Source of the DNA: Bombyx mori
Lineage: Eukaryota > Arthropoda > Insecta > Lepidoptera > Bombycidae
Reading direction: 5' to 3'
DNA: 64,000 nt
NCBI RefSeq assembly: GCF_030269925.1
Contig: NC_085116.1
Location: 2,604,001-2,668,000, forward strand
Shown here: in pieces, positions 13,001 through 22,993 of the stretch
How positions within the stretch are numbered: the first letter of the stretch is position 1
How the letters are laid out: each line of letters begins with the position of its first letter
Position numbers and translations under genes: made by a program
Notes under the pieces: model-generated
What the model was told of the DNA's origin: nothing
Database searches by the model: none
What the model saw: the letters and a program-made list of their open reading frames with translations, nothing else

Positions 13001-13023
13001 GCGAGGAGAAACCACGACTCTAA
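1009..13023 (+). CDS. Hemocytin/hemolectin-like VWC and cystine-knot protein, 3' part
   Basis: Sixteen phase-compatible exons: 1009-1168, 1698-1805, 2413-2631, 2915-3012, 4518-4721, 5320-5439, 5894-6052, 6377-6523, 6787-6906, 7782-7931, 8716-8862, 9505-9709, 10144-10317, 10946-11098, 12335-12535, 12908-13023 (TAA). They encode the last 826 residues of a secreted protein. The body is a chain of VWC-like modules with repeated CCPE/CCGRC/CCPK motifs and VGExW openings. About residues 671-785 look like a C-terminal cystine knot, with ECHGSC, a CECC cluster and a CHCAAC end. VWC modules followed by a cystine knot fit von Willebrand-type proteins; in moths the best candidate is hemocytin (hemolectin in flies), a haemocyte clotting/aggregation lectin. 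The lectin and VWD parts expected of that family would lie upstream of the window, so the name is an inference; SCO-spondin- or mucin-like proteins are alternatives. Exon 15 could also start about 39 bases later in the same frame. Confidence 0.75.
1210..1476 (-). mobile_element. Jockey-type LINE 3' fragment
   Basis: Shares the GTGAGCTC..., ACCGGATCGGAAACGCGAC and GAGAAACTCAGTGGGCTGTG segments with the copy at 23100-23797, where reverse-transcriptase coding continues on the minus strand. Intronic. Confidence 0.65.
1531..2059 (+). mobile_element. Two partial Bm1-type SINEs
   Basis: 1531-1637 is a shortened 3' end with an AATAAAA tail. 1849-2059 starts at ACTGGTGGTAGGACC and runs to the GTGGGCTG motif. 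The exon at 1698-1805 lies between the two, so both pieces are intronic. Confidence 0.7.
2236..2352 (-). mobile_element. LINE 3' tail (CCATGGACTTC family)
   Basis: Poly-T, then TTGTAGGCA.ACGAGCA and AGAGCCAAGCCGCTGCCTAC. The same family carries a reverse-transcriptase C-terminus at 21225-21650. It ends about 60 bases upstream of the acceptor for the exon at 2413. Confidence 0.65.
3013..4517 (+). mobile_element. Intron with degenerate and clear Bm1-type SINEs
   Basis: A degenerate copy occupies about 3145-3272. A clear 5'-truncated copy runs from 3906 (TACTGGTGGTAGG) to the AATAAAAAATAAATAAA tail near 4157. The rest (3273-3905 and 4158-4517) shows nothing I can name. Confidence 0.65.
4765..5052 (+). 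mobile_element. Jockey-type LINE 3' fragment
   Basis: Contains the ACAGACACAGCCCACT motif and ends in a short poly-A run after TTAGGTAAG. Same family as 23100-23797, opposite orientation. Confidence 0.6.
5130..5250 (-). mobile_element. LINE 3' tail (CCATGGACTTC family), diverged
   Basis: Poly-T followed by TGTAGGCAGATGAG and AGAGCCAAGGCGTTGCCTAC. It ends about 70 bases before the exon at 5320. Confidence 0.55.
5530..5805. repeat. Lepidopteran dispersed repeat with GGTCCAGCCGTTT motif
   Basis: Two CGATCCAGCCGCTTAG / CGGTCCAGCCGTTTAG boxes and a terminal ACATACACACGTACAT stretch. Related sequence occurs at 8905-9040. This is a common lepidopteran repeat type, probably RTE-like; I could not assign it further. 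Confidence 0.45.
6537..6625 (+). mobile_element. LINE 3' tail (CCATGGACTTC family)
   Basis: GCAGCGGCTTGGCTCTGCCC and GACGGTAACCACTCACCATC motifs, starting just after the donor at 6524. Confidence 0.6.
6976..7470 (-). mobile_element. SINE scrap and jockey-type LINE 3' fragment
   Basis: 6976-7034 resembles the Bm1 middle section (CCAAACCGTAACGCATTACTG). 7143-7470 is a jockey-type 3' fragment reaching into the GAGGATCCGA...GACGTGTTTAGG region, so it is longer than the copy at 1210. Confidence 0.55.
7936..8195 (-). mobile_element. Bm1-type SINE, 5'-truncated
   Basis: Poly-T begins only a few bases after the donor at 7932, followed by TGGGTGGACGAGCTCACAGC and ending at CTACCATCAGTAA. Confidence 0.75.
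8905..9040. repeat. Dispersed repeat with CGGTCCAGCCGTT motif
   Basis: Contains AATCGGTCCAGCCGTTCCAGAG and a short CAGACAGACAGACA run, as in the repeat near 5530-5805. 9041-9504 is AT-rich intron with nothing recognisable. Confidence 0.45.
9796..10002 (+). mobile_element. Bm1-type SINE with rearranged tRNA-like head
   Basis: Starts GTCGTCGTGGCCTAAAGG (box A-like), jumps to the AATCAAACCCGCAAAATT segment, then the GGTAGGACCTCTTG body; the 3' end is missing. Confidence 0.65.
10352..10468 (+). mobile_element. LINE 3' tail (CCATGGACTTC family)
   Basis: GCAGCGGCTTGGCCCTGCCC through CTACAAGGGGCAATAAAAA, with the typical A-rich end. Confidence 0.65.
10615..10915 (+). repeat. AT-rich dispersed repeat, copy 1
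   Basis: Matches 31170-31470 over its length, including ATTGTCATCGGTC, ATCATGTTCAAAGATTCCG and ATACGTCTGAAGCTAATAAA. Both copies are in the same orientation and both lie in introns of plus-strand genes. It ends about 30 bases before the exon at 10946. Confidence 0.6.
11241..11487 (+). repeat. 80-bp tandem repeat, three units, with terminal hairpin
   Basis: Units begin at 11241, 11321 and 11401 (AATCGTACTAGCATGTCACA) and look identical until the third departs at its end. Each contains ATTGGCTCCTGATTG and a CCAAT. In the last unit TTGGCTCCTGATTG (11442-11455) pairs with CAATCAGGAGCCAA (11474-11487), a perfect 14-bp inverted repeat. Intronic. Confidence 0.85.
11488..12334 (+). other. Intron with GAAAT-rich simple repeat
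   Basis: No exon identified. From about 11966 to 12066 runs of GAAAT/GAGAT form an imperfect pentanucleotide repeat. The CpG-rich patch at 11488-11560 has a cysteine-containing reading in one frame, but it does not join the flanking exons in phase. Confidence 0.4.
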
Positions 13024-13498
13024 TTACATCACGACTTTGATAATTAGTTTTTAACGTTTAAGTAATTAACAAAAATATAAAATTGTAGTAGTTTTAAAAA
13101 AAAACACCTGGCAACATTAAAATGTTGATGCATTTAATTATATAAAAGTGCTCAAAATATTTTTTCATCAAATGAAACAAAGTTTTATTTGATCAGTGAT
13201 ATATTTTTATAAATAAAAAAAATAATCCATAAATAAAATTTTGTTTTATTCAACAACCAGTCAACGTAACATGTTTGTGACGTTGTCTTTGAGAAATGTA
13301 GAGTTGCAGAATACCATTTAAATGAAGAGGAGATAAAGACCTATTGATAATGAAATTTAATAAAACCTATTTCGGAATCCAATTTGTATTTAGCTCATAC
13401 TTTTAAGTTCAACTCTCTAAACTTTGGCCCTTATCATTCAGAAAAAAAAACGCATTTAATTATCAACCGAGCAATTTATATTTCGTAAACAATATGTT
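13024..13498. terminator. Shared 3' end region of two convergent genes
   Basis: AATAAA on the plus strand at 13212-13217 and 13232-13237 can serve the VWC gene. AATAAA on the minus strand (13250-13245) can serve DNAJC1. The opposing signals are only about 8 bases apart, so the mature 3' ends should overlap slightly. Confidence 0.55.
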
Positions 13499-16400
13499 TT
13501 AGGAAGAGTTCTCATCGTTCGTTTCTTCAAAGCCGTTTTGTGTGACGTCACCATTCTCCTGACTCTGCCCTTCATCAACATCTTCTTCTTTTTGCTTTTC
13601 TTCTTCTTCTTTCTGTTTTTGTTTCCTCAACATGTCTGATAAATATTTACATCGTTGCATGCATTCCTCCTAAAAACAAACACAAAATAAACATTTTAGG
13701 TCTTAATTAGTTGAGGCACTACGAAGTCTGCTAGTTATTAATATAAATAACTTGTCATTTCCAGTAAAATGAAAGGTTTCCTTTCGTTCACCTTTGTCTT
13801 CCCGGGTACAGAATTGGAGATCTTCTGCCACCGGTCGCCGGCGCCACCCTTCGGGTACTTGGCGAGGGCTGTCTCTAGAGCCTTCTGCTGGCTCTGGGAC
13901 CAGGCACCGCCGCTACCTGTCTCTTCTTTCCGTGTTTTGACCTGCGAAAACATTGTTGGTACTAATCACGTTAAATCTATTAATAATTTTACGTTGACTT
14001 TAGTAATATTATTTGACCCGCCAATATGATAGCAGCTATTGCAACATAGAAGCTATTTGACAAAAACCTAACCTATACAAGGTCTACGGAGCAGTGACTC
14101 CGGCTTGGGAGATTTTATTTCTCTCGTTAACCGCGGTATAGGAATTTAGTGGAAAGTTTAAGCGACAGGGAAGTGAAGGTAACGACTTGAGCAAACTGGC
14201 GTCATATTTACATTTCTTCTAACAAATATAGATTCCTATGAGACGGTATCGTCTGGCTTAAGTTAGTTAGTAGATCTTGTAGGAGCAGTAGTAGCAGTGC
14301 TGCTTAACTAACTGTATTGGGTAGTCACTGCCACGAAGGATGTGTAACACACTGAGTATGAATATACACCGCCCGCAGTTTCCAACGTGTTTTGATCAAC
14401 AATAATGGGTGGTGGCCTAAAATCACAAGCGACAGCGATTTTGTCGAATTGTAAGGCGGTTGCCCAAGTAGTGGCGAATAAGTTGCCACGATCTATATAA
14501 CTCACGGGCGGGGGAACTTTTTTAATTATTACCCCAAAATATTTTTGTGTATGTTGATATTGCGAATGGCGAAGAACAAAAAAAAACGAAATCGCTTCTT
14601 CTTAGCATCTTTCATATTATAGCCCCCAATAAAATACCTGGGTCAATCACGTGAACTTTGTGTTTCCAAATAATGTGTTCTATCTTATTCTCTCGCCGGC
14701 TGAATCTTATACATTTATGTGTTTGTGTTTCTATGGACTTATTTTTTCGTTTCGTTTCATCGAATTTGAAATCACAACGATTTTGAAGAAGTTTCACTTC
14801 AATATATACTTTTTATACACAAAAGTTTCATTTTTACCCCCCAAATTTCATTTTACCCCATTCGGGGTAATTCACCCCGGTTCCCCGACCGCTGATATAA
14901 CCTTTTTGGGCGGCTCCACGTATTCCGGCTGCGGGGGCTCGTGTCCGGGCGGGCGGTGCGGGCGCTCCTTGAGCTTGGCGGCCATGTGCGCCACCTCGGG
15001 CACGGCGCGGCGCAGCGCGGCGGCGATGCGCTCCCAGCGCTGCGGGGCGCCGCCCGGCACGCGGGACATCAGCCGCGCCAGCTCCGCCAGGTCGTCGTCC
15101 GTCCACAGCCCGCCGGATATCATCGGGGAACTCTGCACAAAACCCGAACAGCTATGACAAACTCTTCACGCTTTTAACCCGTGCAATTAATATAGAACAA
15201 TCAAACACAGACATTACGTGCCTGCCACGATCCACTCCGCATTGAGGCAAACAATATTGCGTTGAGGCCGAAATAAGCAGAGAGGTGCTCCTACCCTTGC
15301 GAGATGTTCCCGTGTCCTCCCACCACCATTACTTACAATGGAAATTCCAGTGAGGTAGAAAACGGAAACTGCTACTACAAATGCCATGGAAATGTTACAA
15401 TATTGCAGTTCAGTAACTTGACTGTGCCTTCACCACAGTTGATGTCCTTCAGCATCGGCAATTGCCTCATTAACTGGGCCTTAGTCCTGAGAGTTGTCTA
15501 TTGTAATAACACTATATATCGCATGTTATTTTATTCTGACAAATGATAAAAATAATAGTAGCATAACGGCACTTTATGATCACTAAGATGCTTGCTACTA
15601 AAGTTATATGCAATTAAGTCGGTGCTTTTGTGTGTGTACGCAAACACCGGAAACTATTGTTGATGTATGACAGTTCGGCTCCGGCTGTCGAGTTCTCCAT
15701 CCTAACAATGGGGTTACCGGTTTATCCTCGAGGGTCGCGGCGGGGTCGTGCGGGGGGCGCGGCCTCGCGTCGTGCTCGAGCTCCGGCGGCACGAACCCGC
15801 GCCGGCGCCGCGTCCCCGCCGCGCCCGCGCTCTCTCTCTCCGCTGCAGCGGCAGCCTCTCGCTCTAACCTCTGCTTCTCTTCCTCCTCCCTGAAGATTAC
15901 ATCACAATTTCGAATTATTCATATTGAAAGAGAGCACTGACCTGGAAAGCGTCTGGCATAAGGAAGAGAGGACGTCCCAAAACCACTTGGCGTCGCTCGG
16001 TGGAACAGGAGCTTAGTGTCTTGGGCATGGCGTGGGAGGTGGTGAACAGACAGCCCAAGGCCGACGTAAATGAATGGATTTGATTCGGGCCCTACACCCC
16101 AGCAGAGGTTAATAGGAAAGAATGATAATGAATATTGAAAGAGGATGACCTATTCCAAGAGAAAAAAACAAAATATACATCATATTCCAAAATGGACATC
16201 ACTACACCTCTTGCAGTATCCATGAATATCAAGCGTCTTTGAAAATTATTTAAATAATTTCGTGAAGATAAAATAATTTAATTCACCTTTTCTTTTGTCG
16301 CTTAGCTTCTTCTTCTTTCTCTTTCAGCTGCTTTTTAATTTCTACGTAGCTCCGCGGTATCGCGGTCACCGTCCACCACGCCAGTCGCGGTATTTGGAAC

Positions 16401-18840
16401 GGCAAGGTGTCCTTCACACTAGGTTTGGGTAATTGGTCTAATATCTCAGAGAGACCAACGTCAAAGCCAGTTTTTTTTGACTTCCTGCCTCTGCTGTTTA
16501 AAATTTGCTCCTGAAAAATAAGTTAAAAGGTTCTGATAAAAATTAAATTTATCCAGGACATTGTATATATATCGACGCTTGAAAGGCAAACGTGACTAAG
16601 CGACAATAAGTGCTTTGTACATAAATGATAGGCAATAACTATATTCGATGCGCAAAAAAATTTATTTCTAGGTCTATTAAAATCATATCAATCCTACAGC
16701 TAGATTCGTTAAAATAGAATTTTTTTCAGGTATTTCTCAGATATATTTTATATTAATTTCAACTTTAAATTAGTCTACTGTAAAGTTCACGCACTGTCGC
16801 TTAGTCACGTTTGCTTTTCAAGCATCGTTATATATTATATACAATAATATATAGGGTGGTGAAGTTATGAGGATTTGAAAATGCCTGTATAGGCCTACTT
16901 GATTAAAAAACATATTAAAACTGCTTTTAACATAAAAATAACATCTATAGTTATTGAGAATAAAAAATAATAAATTATGAATACAATCAAAAAAATATTA
17001 ACATTTTATTCTCTACAATTCATCTATGTAACAAATACCTATGTGTGTGTGAACGAACCCCTTTGGGCTGGAAAATGTGATTCTTTCGCAGCACGAATGA
17101 GCAGGATAGCGGTACTACTGTGAAACTACTTTTTTTTTATTGCTTAGATGGGTAGACGAGCTCACAGCCCACCTGGCGTTAAGTGATTACTGGAGCCCAT
17201 AGACATCTACAACGTGAATGCGCCACCCATCATGAGATATAAGTTCTAAAGGTCTCAAGTATAGTTACAACGGCTGCCCCACCCATCAAACCGAAACGCG
17301 TTACTGCTTCACGGATGAAATAGGCGGGGTGGTGGTACCTACCCGTGCGGACTCAGAAGAGGTCCTACCACCAGTAAGCATTACTCATTCATGTACTGTT
17401 CTATGAAATTTAGCATTACATATTCAAACCAAGCATCTAAAAATAAACTTACTGCCGTGTACCTCTTCTCGACGTATGCAGCCCAACTAACAGCATACTG
17501 TCCTAATGAAATGATTATGAACAATATTATGGAGGCCTCTGCCAAGCCCATCTTGCGTAGATGTCGATAGTAGTATACTGCTGAGCGCCAGTTAGGTAAA
17601 CCATTTTTGAGGACTTCATTGTACCTGAATAACGAAAAATCCATTTACACTTCAAGTTTTAATGTATACCTTTTTTAAGGCAATGTTCACAAAGATTCTA
17701 TGTGTGAAAAAACAATTTATTGTTAATAATATTTATGAGATTTCAAGAATGTAATACGCTTGTTCGTAATATTAAAGATGTCAAATATAACAGGATGCAC
17801 ATGACAATGGTTAGGAAGATCCATAGGTTCAAAATTATGCTCGACAATATTTAGTGGACATATTTAAAAAAAAAAAAAGTATTTTATTACCTATACATAC
17901 AAATGAGAACATTTACGCTCAAATCCTAAATGCTAAATATATGTATGTAAGAATTCCACATTGAATTCTTACTTTACTATTAATTAACTAATTAATTAAC
18001 TAATAATTTTCGGGTGGTTAATTACTATTAATTAACCACCCGAAAAGCAAGGCAATACAACTTTAACATACTCTGTTTTGCAAAGAAAAAAGAAAACACC
18101 AAAGGGAGTGGTAAGTCAAATAGTCAAGATATTCAAATTCCGTAAGCTTTACCAATGTCACTATTAAATAAGGTCCATCAAGTTGTATGTGTCATCAATC
18201 AATTTAACATACTTACTTTTCTCTCTTTCCAGGGTCTTTAAGTACATTATGCACAGAAACCAAGTTTCTAAACTGTACATCAGCATCTGGAGAATCATTT
18301 TTGTCCGGATGCAGTTTCAGTGTCAGTTTTTTGAACGCTGATTTTATTTGTGCTGGCGTCGCATCCTTCAATCAAAATTTAAATATAATTTCAATCAATT
18401 GATATGTGTAAAAGTTTAGTTTCAGTTTCAAATAATAGTGTAGGTATTCCATTAACATTACCTTAAGCAAGAAAAATAAACTTTTGAATTTTAAATGGTC
18501 GCTCTCATTACATATGCATACTCTAAATTATATATTTAATGATTATCGGACTGATAAGAATTCTAATTAATAAAACTTATTCACATTCATAACCAAAAAA
18601 ACTAATTGAAATTTGACCAATTACTGTTACCTAATTTACCAAGATAAGCTGGCTTTTTTTAAATATACAACTATCAATCACATAGTCACCGGTCAGTCTA
18701 CTTCTTACCTGACTAACTCCCATCAGTTCATAAAAGTTCTGGTTAACTTCTTCCACCACGTCAAATACTTCTAAATCATCATCGTCCCACGCAGCGACGC
18801 TCAAAACAAACGTTAACAACAACAAAAATATCCAACGCAT
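13499..18840 (-). CDS. Dnajc1: DNAJC1 (ERdj1/MTJ1-type) ER membrane J-protein
   Basis: Eight exons, read right to left: 18840-18709, 18365-18217, 17624-17453, 16510-16287, 15889-15718, 15132-14902, 13941-13792, 13669-13499; 466 residues, all junctions in phase. A hydrophobic signal peptide (about residues 1-17) is followed by an acidic stretch and a J domain (about 34-100) with the HPD tripeptide that stimulates Hsp70 ATPase. One transmembrane segment lies at about 124-145, then a Lys/Glu-rich region and two SANT/Myb domains with the tryptophan pattern LWTDDD...RWERIA (exon 6) and AWSQSQ...RWQKIS (exons 7-8), and an acidic C-terminus. This order is diagnostic of DNAJC1, which recruits BiP in the ER lumen and carries cytosolic SANT domains. 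The exon 6 donor is GTTATA, weaker than the others. Confidence 0.92.
14500..14880. other. DNAJC1 intron with GGGG/CCCC-rich ends
   Basis: Contains TTACCCC...GGGGTAA short inverted elements around 14850-14872 and a GGGGGAAC-like word at 14509. This may be a decayed DNA transposon, but I could not define its ends. Confidence 0.25.
15133..15717 (-). other. DNAJC1 intron, nothing identified
   Basis: No repeat family or conserved frame recognised; there is a short ORF on the plus strand without support. Confidence 0.4.
16563..16842. mobile_element. MITE with about 40-bp terminal inverted repeats
   Basis: Left arm contains GCAAACGTGACTAAGCGACA; right arm contains TGTCGCTTAGTCACGTTTGC, its exact complement, with further matching bases outward to TA-rich ends. 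Length is about 280 bp and no coding capacity is seen. Lies in the DNAJC1 intron between exons 3 and 4. Confidence 0.75.
17131..17376 (-). mobile_element. Bm1-type SINE, 5'-truncated
   Basis: Poly-T, TGGGTAGACGAGCTCACAGC, CGTTACTGCTTCACGG and GTCCTACCACCAGTAAG. It is in the sense orientation of DNAJC1, within the intron before exon 4. Confidence 0.8.
18007..18046. other. Perfect 18-bp intronic hairpin
   Basis: TTTTCGGGTGGTTAATTA and its exact complement are separated by about four bases, in the DNAJC1 intron between exons 2 and 3. It is preceded by a TAATTAACTAATTAATTAAC stretch. Confidence 0.7.
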
Positions 18841-18947
18841 TTCTTAATTGAAGTAAATAATATTTTTTAATTTAAAAACAACATGATACGAACACGTAGA
18901 AATAAAATTTGTAGACGAGGCCTGGCTCTCACAATACAAAATATGAA

Positions 18948-18985
18948 ATTGACAATCTATGTGTTGACAAATGACAACTTGCCAG
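18948..18985 (-). promoter_or_regulatory. Candidate DNAJC1 promoter element (TGACA cluster)
   Basis: TTGACAA followed by GTTGACAAATGACAACTTG lies 110-145 bases upstream of the DNAJC1 ATG. Similar TGACA/TGTCA clusters precede two other genes in the window. Confidence 0.35.
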
Positions 18986-18999
18986 CTGTACGACATAAA

Positions 19000-20137
19000 T
19001 GAGTAATAGAGAGGCGCCCGCGATATTTATTCGTGCGTATCGATTACGTATGTAACGTTTCAAATCGATGCTTAGTGAAGAAAGGAGAAGAAGTTTAAAA
19101 AGGCTAGTGTTGTAATTATTTGGAATCAAATATGTCACATAAAATTAACAAATTATATCTCCACTTTGATCGCAAGTAAAAAAATTGTTGAATAATCATA
19201 AAAGGAAGTGTATTGGTTTATTCAAATCTGTTGTGGAGACAGACATGTTTAAGCGTTATTATTGTAGATCACTCGTAAATATATACCAGTTAGTGAACAA
19301 CTTAAAGTTTATGTTTATCCATTATGCGTACATATACACACATACACATGCTATCATCATGTATGATTGCATATATGATAGGTAGAAGTATAAGGTGATT
19401 CCCTAAAGAAAGTTTCTGTCGACTATTATTATTTTAAGCTCTCGAAAAATTTCAAGAAATCGATATTTTTAGTTACTTTTTATAACAATTTCAACATGAT
19501 GTTTATACTTAATAGTTTAAACATCATGCTGGAGTAAATTGCCTTAAACATTAGTTAGTACCAACCATTACTAGTAATAGTCTAAAGAAGAAAGAGAAGG
19601 TGTTTACGTAAATATACAAACAATCAAATGTGCGGCTTGTAGAATGAAACACCCGTAGTGCAATAAAACTACAATTGAAATTCCGACTTCATAATATGTC
19701 AAGACGGCTTTGACTTTGTAATTTTCACGGGCCGAAAACCACTTAAGATCAGATGTAATATGAACTCTTTGAAGGAATGACGGAAAGTTATCGCATGAGT
19801 TGCGACCATTTCACATGAACTCAGAAGCTATAAAGGACTTTTATTTTAGCTGGCCAGCTTCCAAATTCACTTTTATGTTAAACTTATTAATTATGTACTG
19901 TATGACTTCTGTTATGACTTCTGTAGTCTGGGGACTGTACATAATATATCGCTGTATTCGTGTGAAGTTCATAGAGTAAGATACAACATTCTATTTAGCA
20001 GTGACGTTGAAGACTGCTCAAACTTTAACGCATACTTTTATTTGAATAAGGTGCACATCGGTTAACAAATGACAGAATAATTAAAACATTCCTTAATAAT
20101 TCCGGAGCAGCCGAGTTTGAAAAATGTGTCTTAAATT
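19000..20137. other. Intergenic DNA
   Basis: AT-rich with only short unsupported frames. One small inverted repeat (CATGATGTTTA ... TAAACATCATG, about 19495-19529) was seen. Confidence 0.4.
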
Positions 20138-20645
20138 ATCTATATCTATACCTACTAATATTATAAAGCTGAAGAGTTTGTTTGTTTGAACGCGCTAATC
20201 TCATGAACTACTGGTCCGATTTGAAAAATTATCAGTGTTAGATAGCCCAATTATCTAGGAAGGCTATAGGCTATATAACATCACGCTAAGACTGATACAA
20301 GCGGAGCACCAATAAATATTTTTTCAAAATCGGGTATTTTTTATCTTTTGAGAGCTTCTACTGCGTGCGCTGCGGAAACGGTTAAAGTTTCGCTAAAATA
20401 ACGTGTGTGTGAATTATTCCCCATGAAAAGATCTAAAAAAAGTCCGCAACAGCATATGTCTATATATTAAGGTTGGCTCTCTATAACGTTTTTTATGCTA
20501 ACCAAATTTGTTCTAAAATAAACCATTATTTGTGAAGGTGTTTTTATAGAGATGATCTTCTACGTAAATGAAGAGGCGGGTAAAATTTAGCGTTATGCCA
20601 AACTAACTATTCCACGCGGACGAAGTCGCGGGCAAAAGCTACTTA
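20138..20645. repeat. Lepidopteran RTE-like dispersed repeat
   Basis: Begins TACCTACTAATATTATAAAG and ends CGGACGAAGTCGCGGGCAAA, a pairing very common in moth and butterfly genomes. No intact coding sequence. Confidence 0.5.
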
Positions 20646-20662
20646 ATATATAAAAAACTTAG

Positions 20663-20945
20663 ATTTTTTTTGCCGTTGTAGGCAGAAGAAGGTACGTATC
20701 GCCTGATATTAAGTTCTTGCCGTTATAATGGATGTCAGCAATCAAAAGTCCAAACCAAGGCTGTACTGCTGTACATTTTGCGCATACCTCGCTTTAAGAA
20801 CTACATGGCATAGCACTGAGGCAACGTCGCGGAAAGAAATTTATCCGAAAGCAGGTTGGCACGTGACAGAAAAGATCTGTGGAAACGCACTATGGATGAA
20901 CGAAGTAATTCTAAGTAGTTTGGATAAACTCAAGTAAGCTGGCGG
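20663..20945 (-). mobile_element. LINE 3' fragment (CCATGGACTTC family), diverged
   Basis: Resembles 21225-21650 at lower similarity: poly-T, GTTGTAGGCAGAAGA, then GATCTGTGGAAACGCACTATGG. Confidence 0.5.
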
Positions 20946-21010
20946 GCGGTGCAATAGTAACCAGATATGAAATTATCCATCGTAATTTAAAGTGATCATC
21001 TACGAAAGTA

Positions 21011-21224
21011 GTCGTCGTGGCCTGAAGGATAAGACGCTCGGTGCATTCGTATCTTGCGATGCATCGGTGTTCGAACCCCGCTATTTTTCTAATGAAATAC
21101 GTACTTAACAAATGTTCACGATTGACTACCACGGTGAAGGAATAACATCGTCTAATAAAAATCAAACCCGCAAAATCATAATTTGCGTAATTACTGGTGG
21201 TAGGACCTCTTGTAAATCCGCACG
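21011..21224 (+). mobile_element. Bm1-type SINE head, cut by a LINE tail
   Basis: Begins with the tRNA-like head GTCGTCGTGGCCTGAAGG and a GTGTTCGAACCCC box B, continues to GGTAGGACCTCTTG, then stops where the poly-T of the next element begins. Confidence 0.7.
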
Positions 21225-21650
21225 TATTTTTTTTTTATTGCTCTTATAAGCAGACGAGCATACGGCCCACCTGATGGTGAGTGGTTACCGTCGCTCATGG
21301 ACTTCAGCAATGCTAGGGGCAGAGCCAAGCCGCTGCCTACCGCTTAATACTCTCCATAAGCCTCGTTTGAAGAAGGACATGTCATAGCGCTCGGGAAACA
21401 CCGTGGAGGGGAGCTCATTCCATAGCCGGATGGTACGTGGCAAAAAAGATCTCTGGAAGCGCACTGCGGATGACCGCAGTGGCTCCAAGTAGTATGGATG
21501 AACTCTACTCGGGCGATGCGATGGTAAAAACGAGACGTTGGTATCATCTCGAACAATTCCTCAGAGCACTCCCCATGGAACATTCGGTACAAAATACAGA
21601 GGGAACCGAAGTCCCTCCGCAGACCCAGAGGCTCCAAGCGATCCGCCTAT
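21225..21650 (-). pseudogene. LINE reverse-transcriptase C-terminus and 3' tail, broken
   Basis: Minus-strand frames give RRDFGSLCILYRMFHGECS and, in another frame, SFLPRTIRLWNELPSTVFPE, the typical C-terminal region after the reverse transcriptase of CR1/jockey-like non-LTR elements. The frame change shows the copy is dead. The 3' end matches the short CCATGGACTTC-family tails spread through the window, which explains their origin. Confidence 0.65.
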
Positions 21651-21792
21651 TTGTCTTATAGCAGTAATGTGTAAATCCATAATCGAATAGTGAACTTTCC
21701 CTTGAAGTTTGTTAAAATGGATGTTATCCTTTTTTATTTTTTTTAAACTCGAAGACATTACGTGAATTTTCATTATAACCTTTAACCTTAAA

Positions 21793-22051
21793 TTAGAGAT
21801 TAGGGGAGGGGGAAGGAGTTGAAGAAAATCTTACGAAATCTCACCGTGGGGGTCGAAAAATTCTCAAAAATGCCTCACGTAATCAATGGATGCCCCCTTT
21901 CAGCCTAAACATAAATTTTGCAGAATCTCGCATGAGATTAGGGGGAAGGGGGAGTGAGTTGAGGAAAATCTTACAAAACCTCATAATATGAGACAGGGTG
22001 TGTAGAAAATTTCTCAAAAATGCCTCACGTAATGAATGGACGCCCCCTAAA
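21793..22051. repeat. Imperfect tandem duplication, about 125-bp unit
   Basis: GAGATTAGGGG...AATGCCTCACGTAAT.AATGGA.GCCCCCT occurs at about 21793-21900 and again at 21932-22051 with scattered differences. Confidence 0.65.
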
Positions 22052-22993
22052 TTACAAAGCTATCGTTTTTTTTTTATCGCAACAATTCCAATGACAGATT
22101 AATATAACACTTAAATCACAAAACGTTTTCACGCTGTTTGCCCTTCATTTCTACTTTTACTACTCTTTTTAATATGCCCCCAGTCGTGTTCGGAATGCGA
22201 AACCAATGAAAGTAGGTCACGAACCAAATAGAAAATACAAATCTACTGCCAACGTTTACGTCACCGTTATGAAGAAACAGAAATTGCAGATGACAATAAA
22301 GAGCAATGTTTGCAATAAAAAAAAATTGGGTAGTCCAATCTTCTCATTAAAAAGGGCTCTTACTATTAGTTACTTTAATAATATTTCACTTTGAACTAGA
22401 GATTGCAATGCTTTGTATTTTACCAGCCACAGCATGCATGTGGATTTTATTAATTGAAATTTTTTGAATGTAAATTTATAAATTTAAACGTATTTTGGAG
22501 TGAGGCGGTCACGTGTTAAGGCATTATCGACACTTGAATCTTTTGTCTTAGGACAACAAACCTTTATAATTTTATGTTTGATTGTGATGTGTGTGGGCTC
22601 GCGTAGGTAATCAAACGCACGTAAATTCGAAATTAAGCGATCCCATTTAAGACAATACATGTATCAATGAAAGATTATCCTTTCTATGCTGATTTCGCAA
22701 ATGCACTATTTCATGTAACTTGCGTAACATGTTCAGACTCCTACTTCTCCAAAGCTTCCAAAACTTATTGGCAGGGAAATATTCAATACCCGAAAGGGAG
22801 TACAAAATGGCTTTGAAGAGTTTGTTGACTCCAGGACACCAGACTTATTCAAGAAGGGCATTAAAAAATTTCCAATGCGCTTGCAGAGATGCATCGATGG
22901 CTTGGGTGCATATTATATGATGCATATTAATGATGACTTTTGGTATGCTGAGCGGCGTTTGCATAGAAAAAAACTTTTGCATAGAAAATATAT
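22052..22993. other. Intergenic DNA
   Basis: AT-rich; nothing recognised. Confidence 0.4.
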
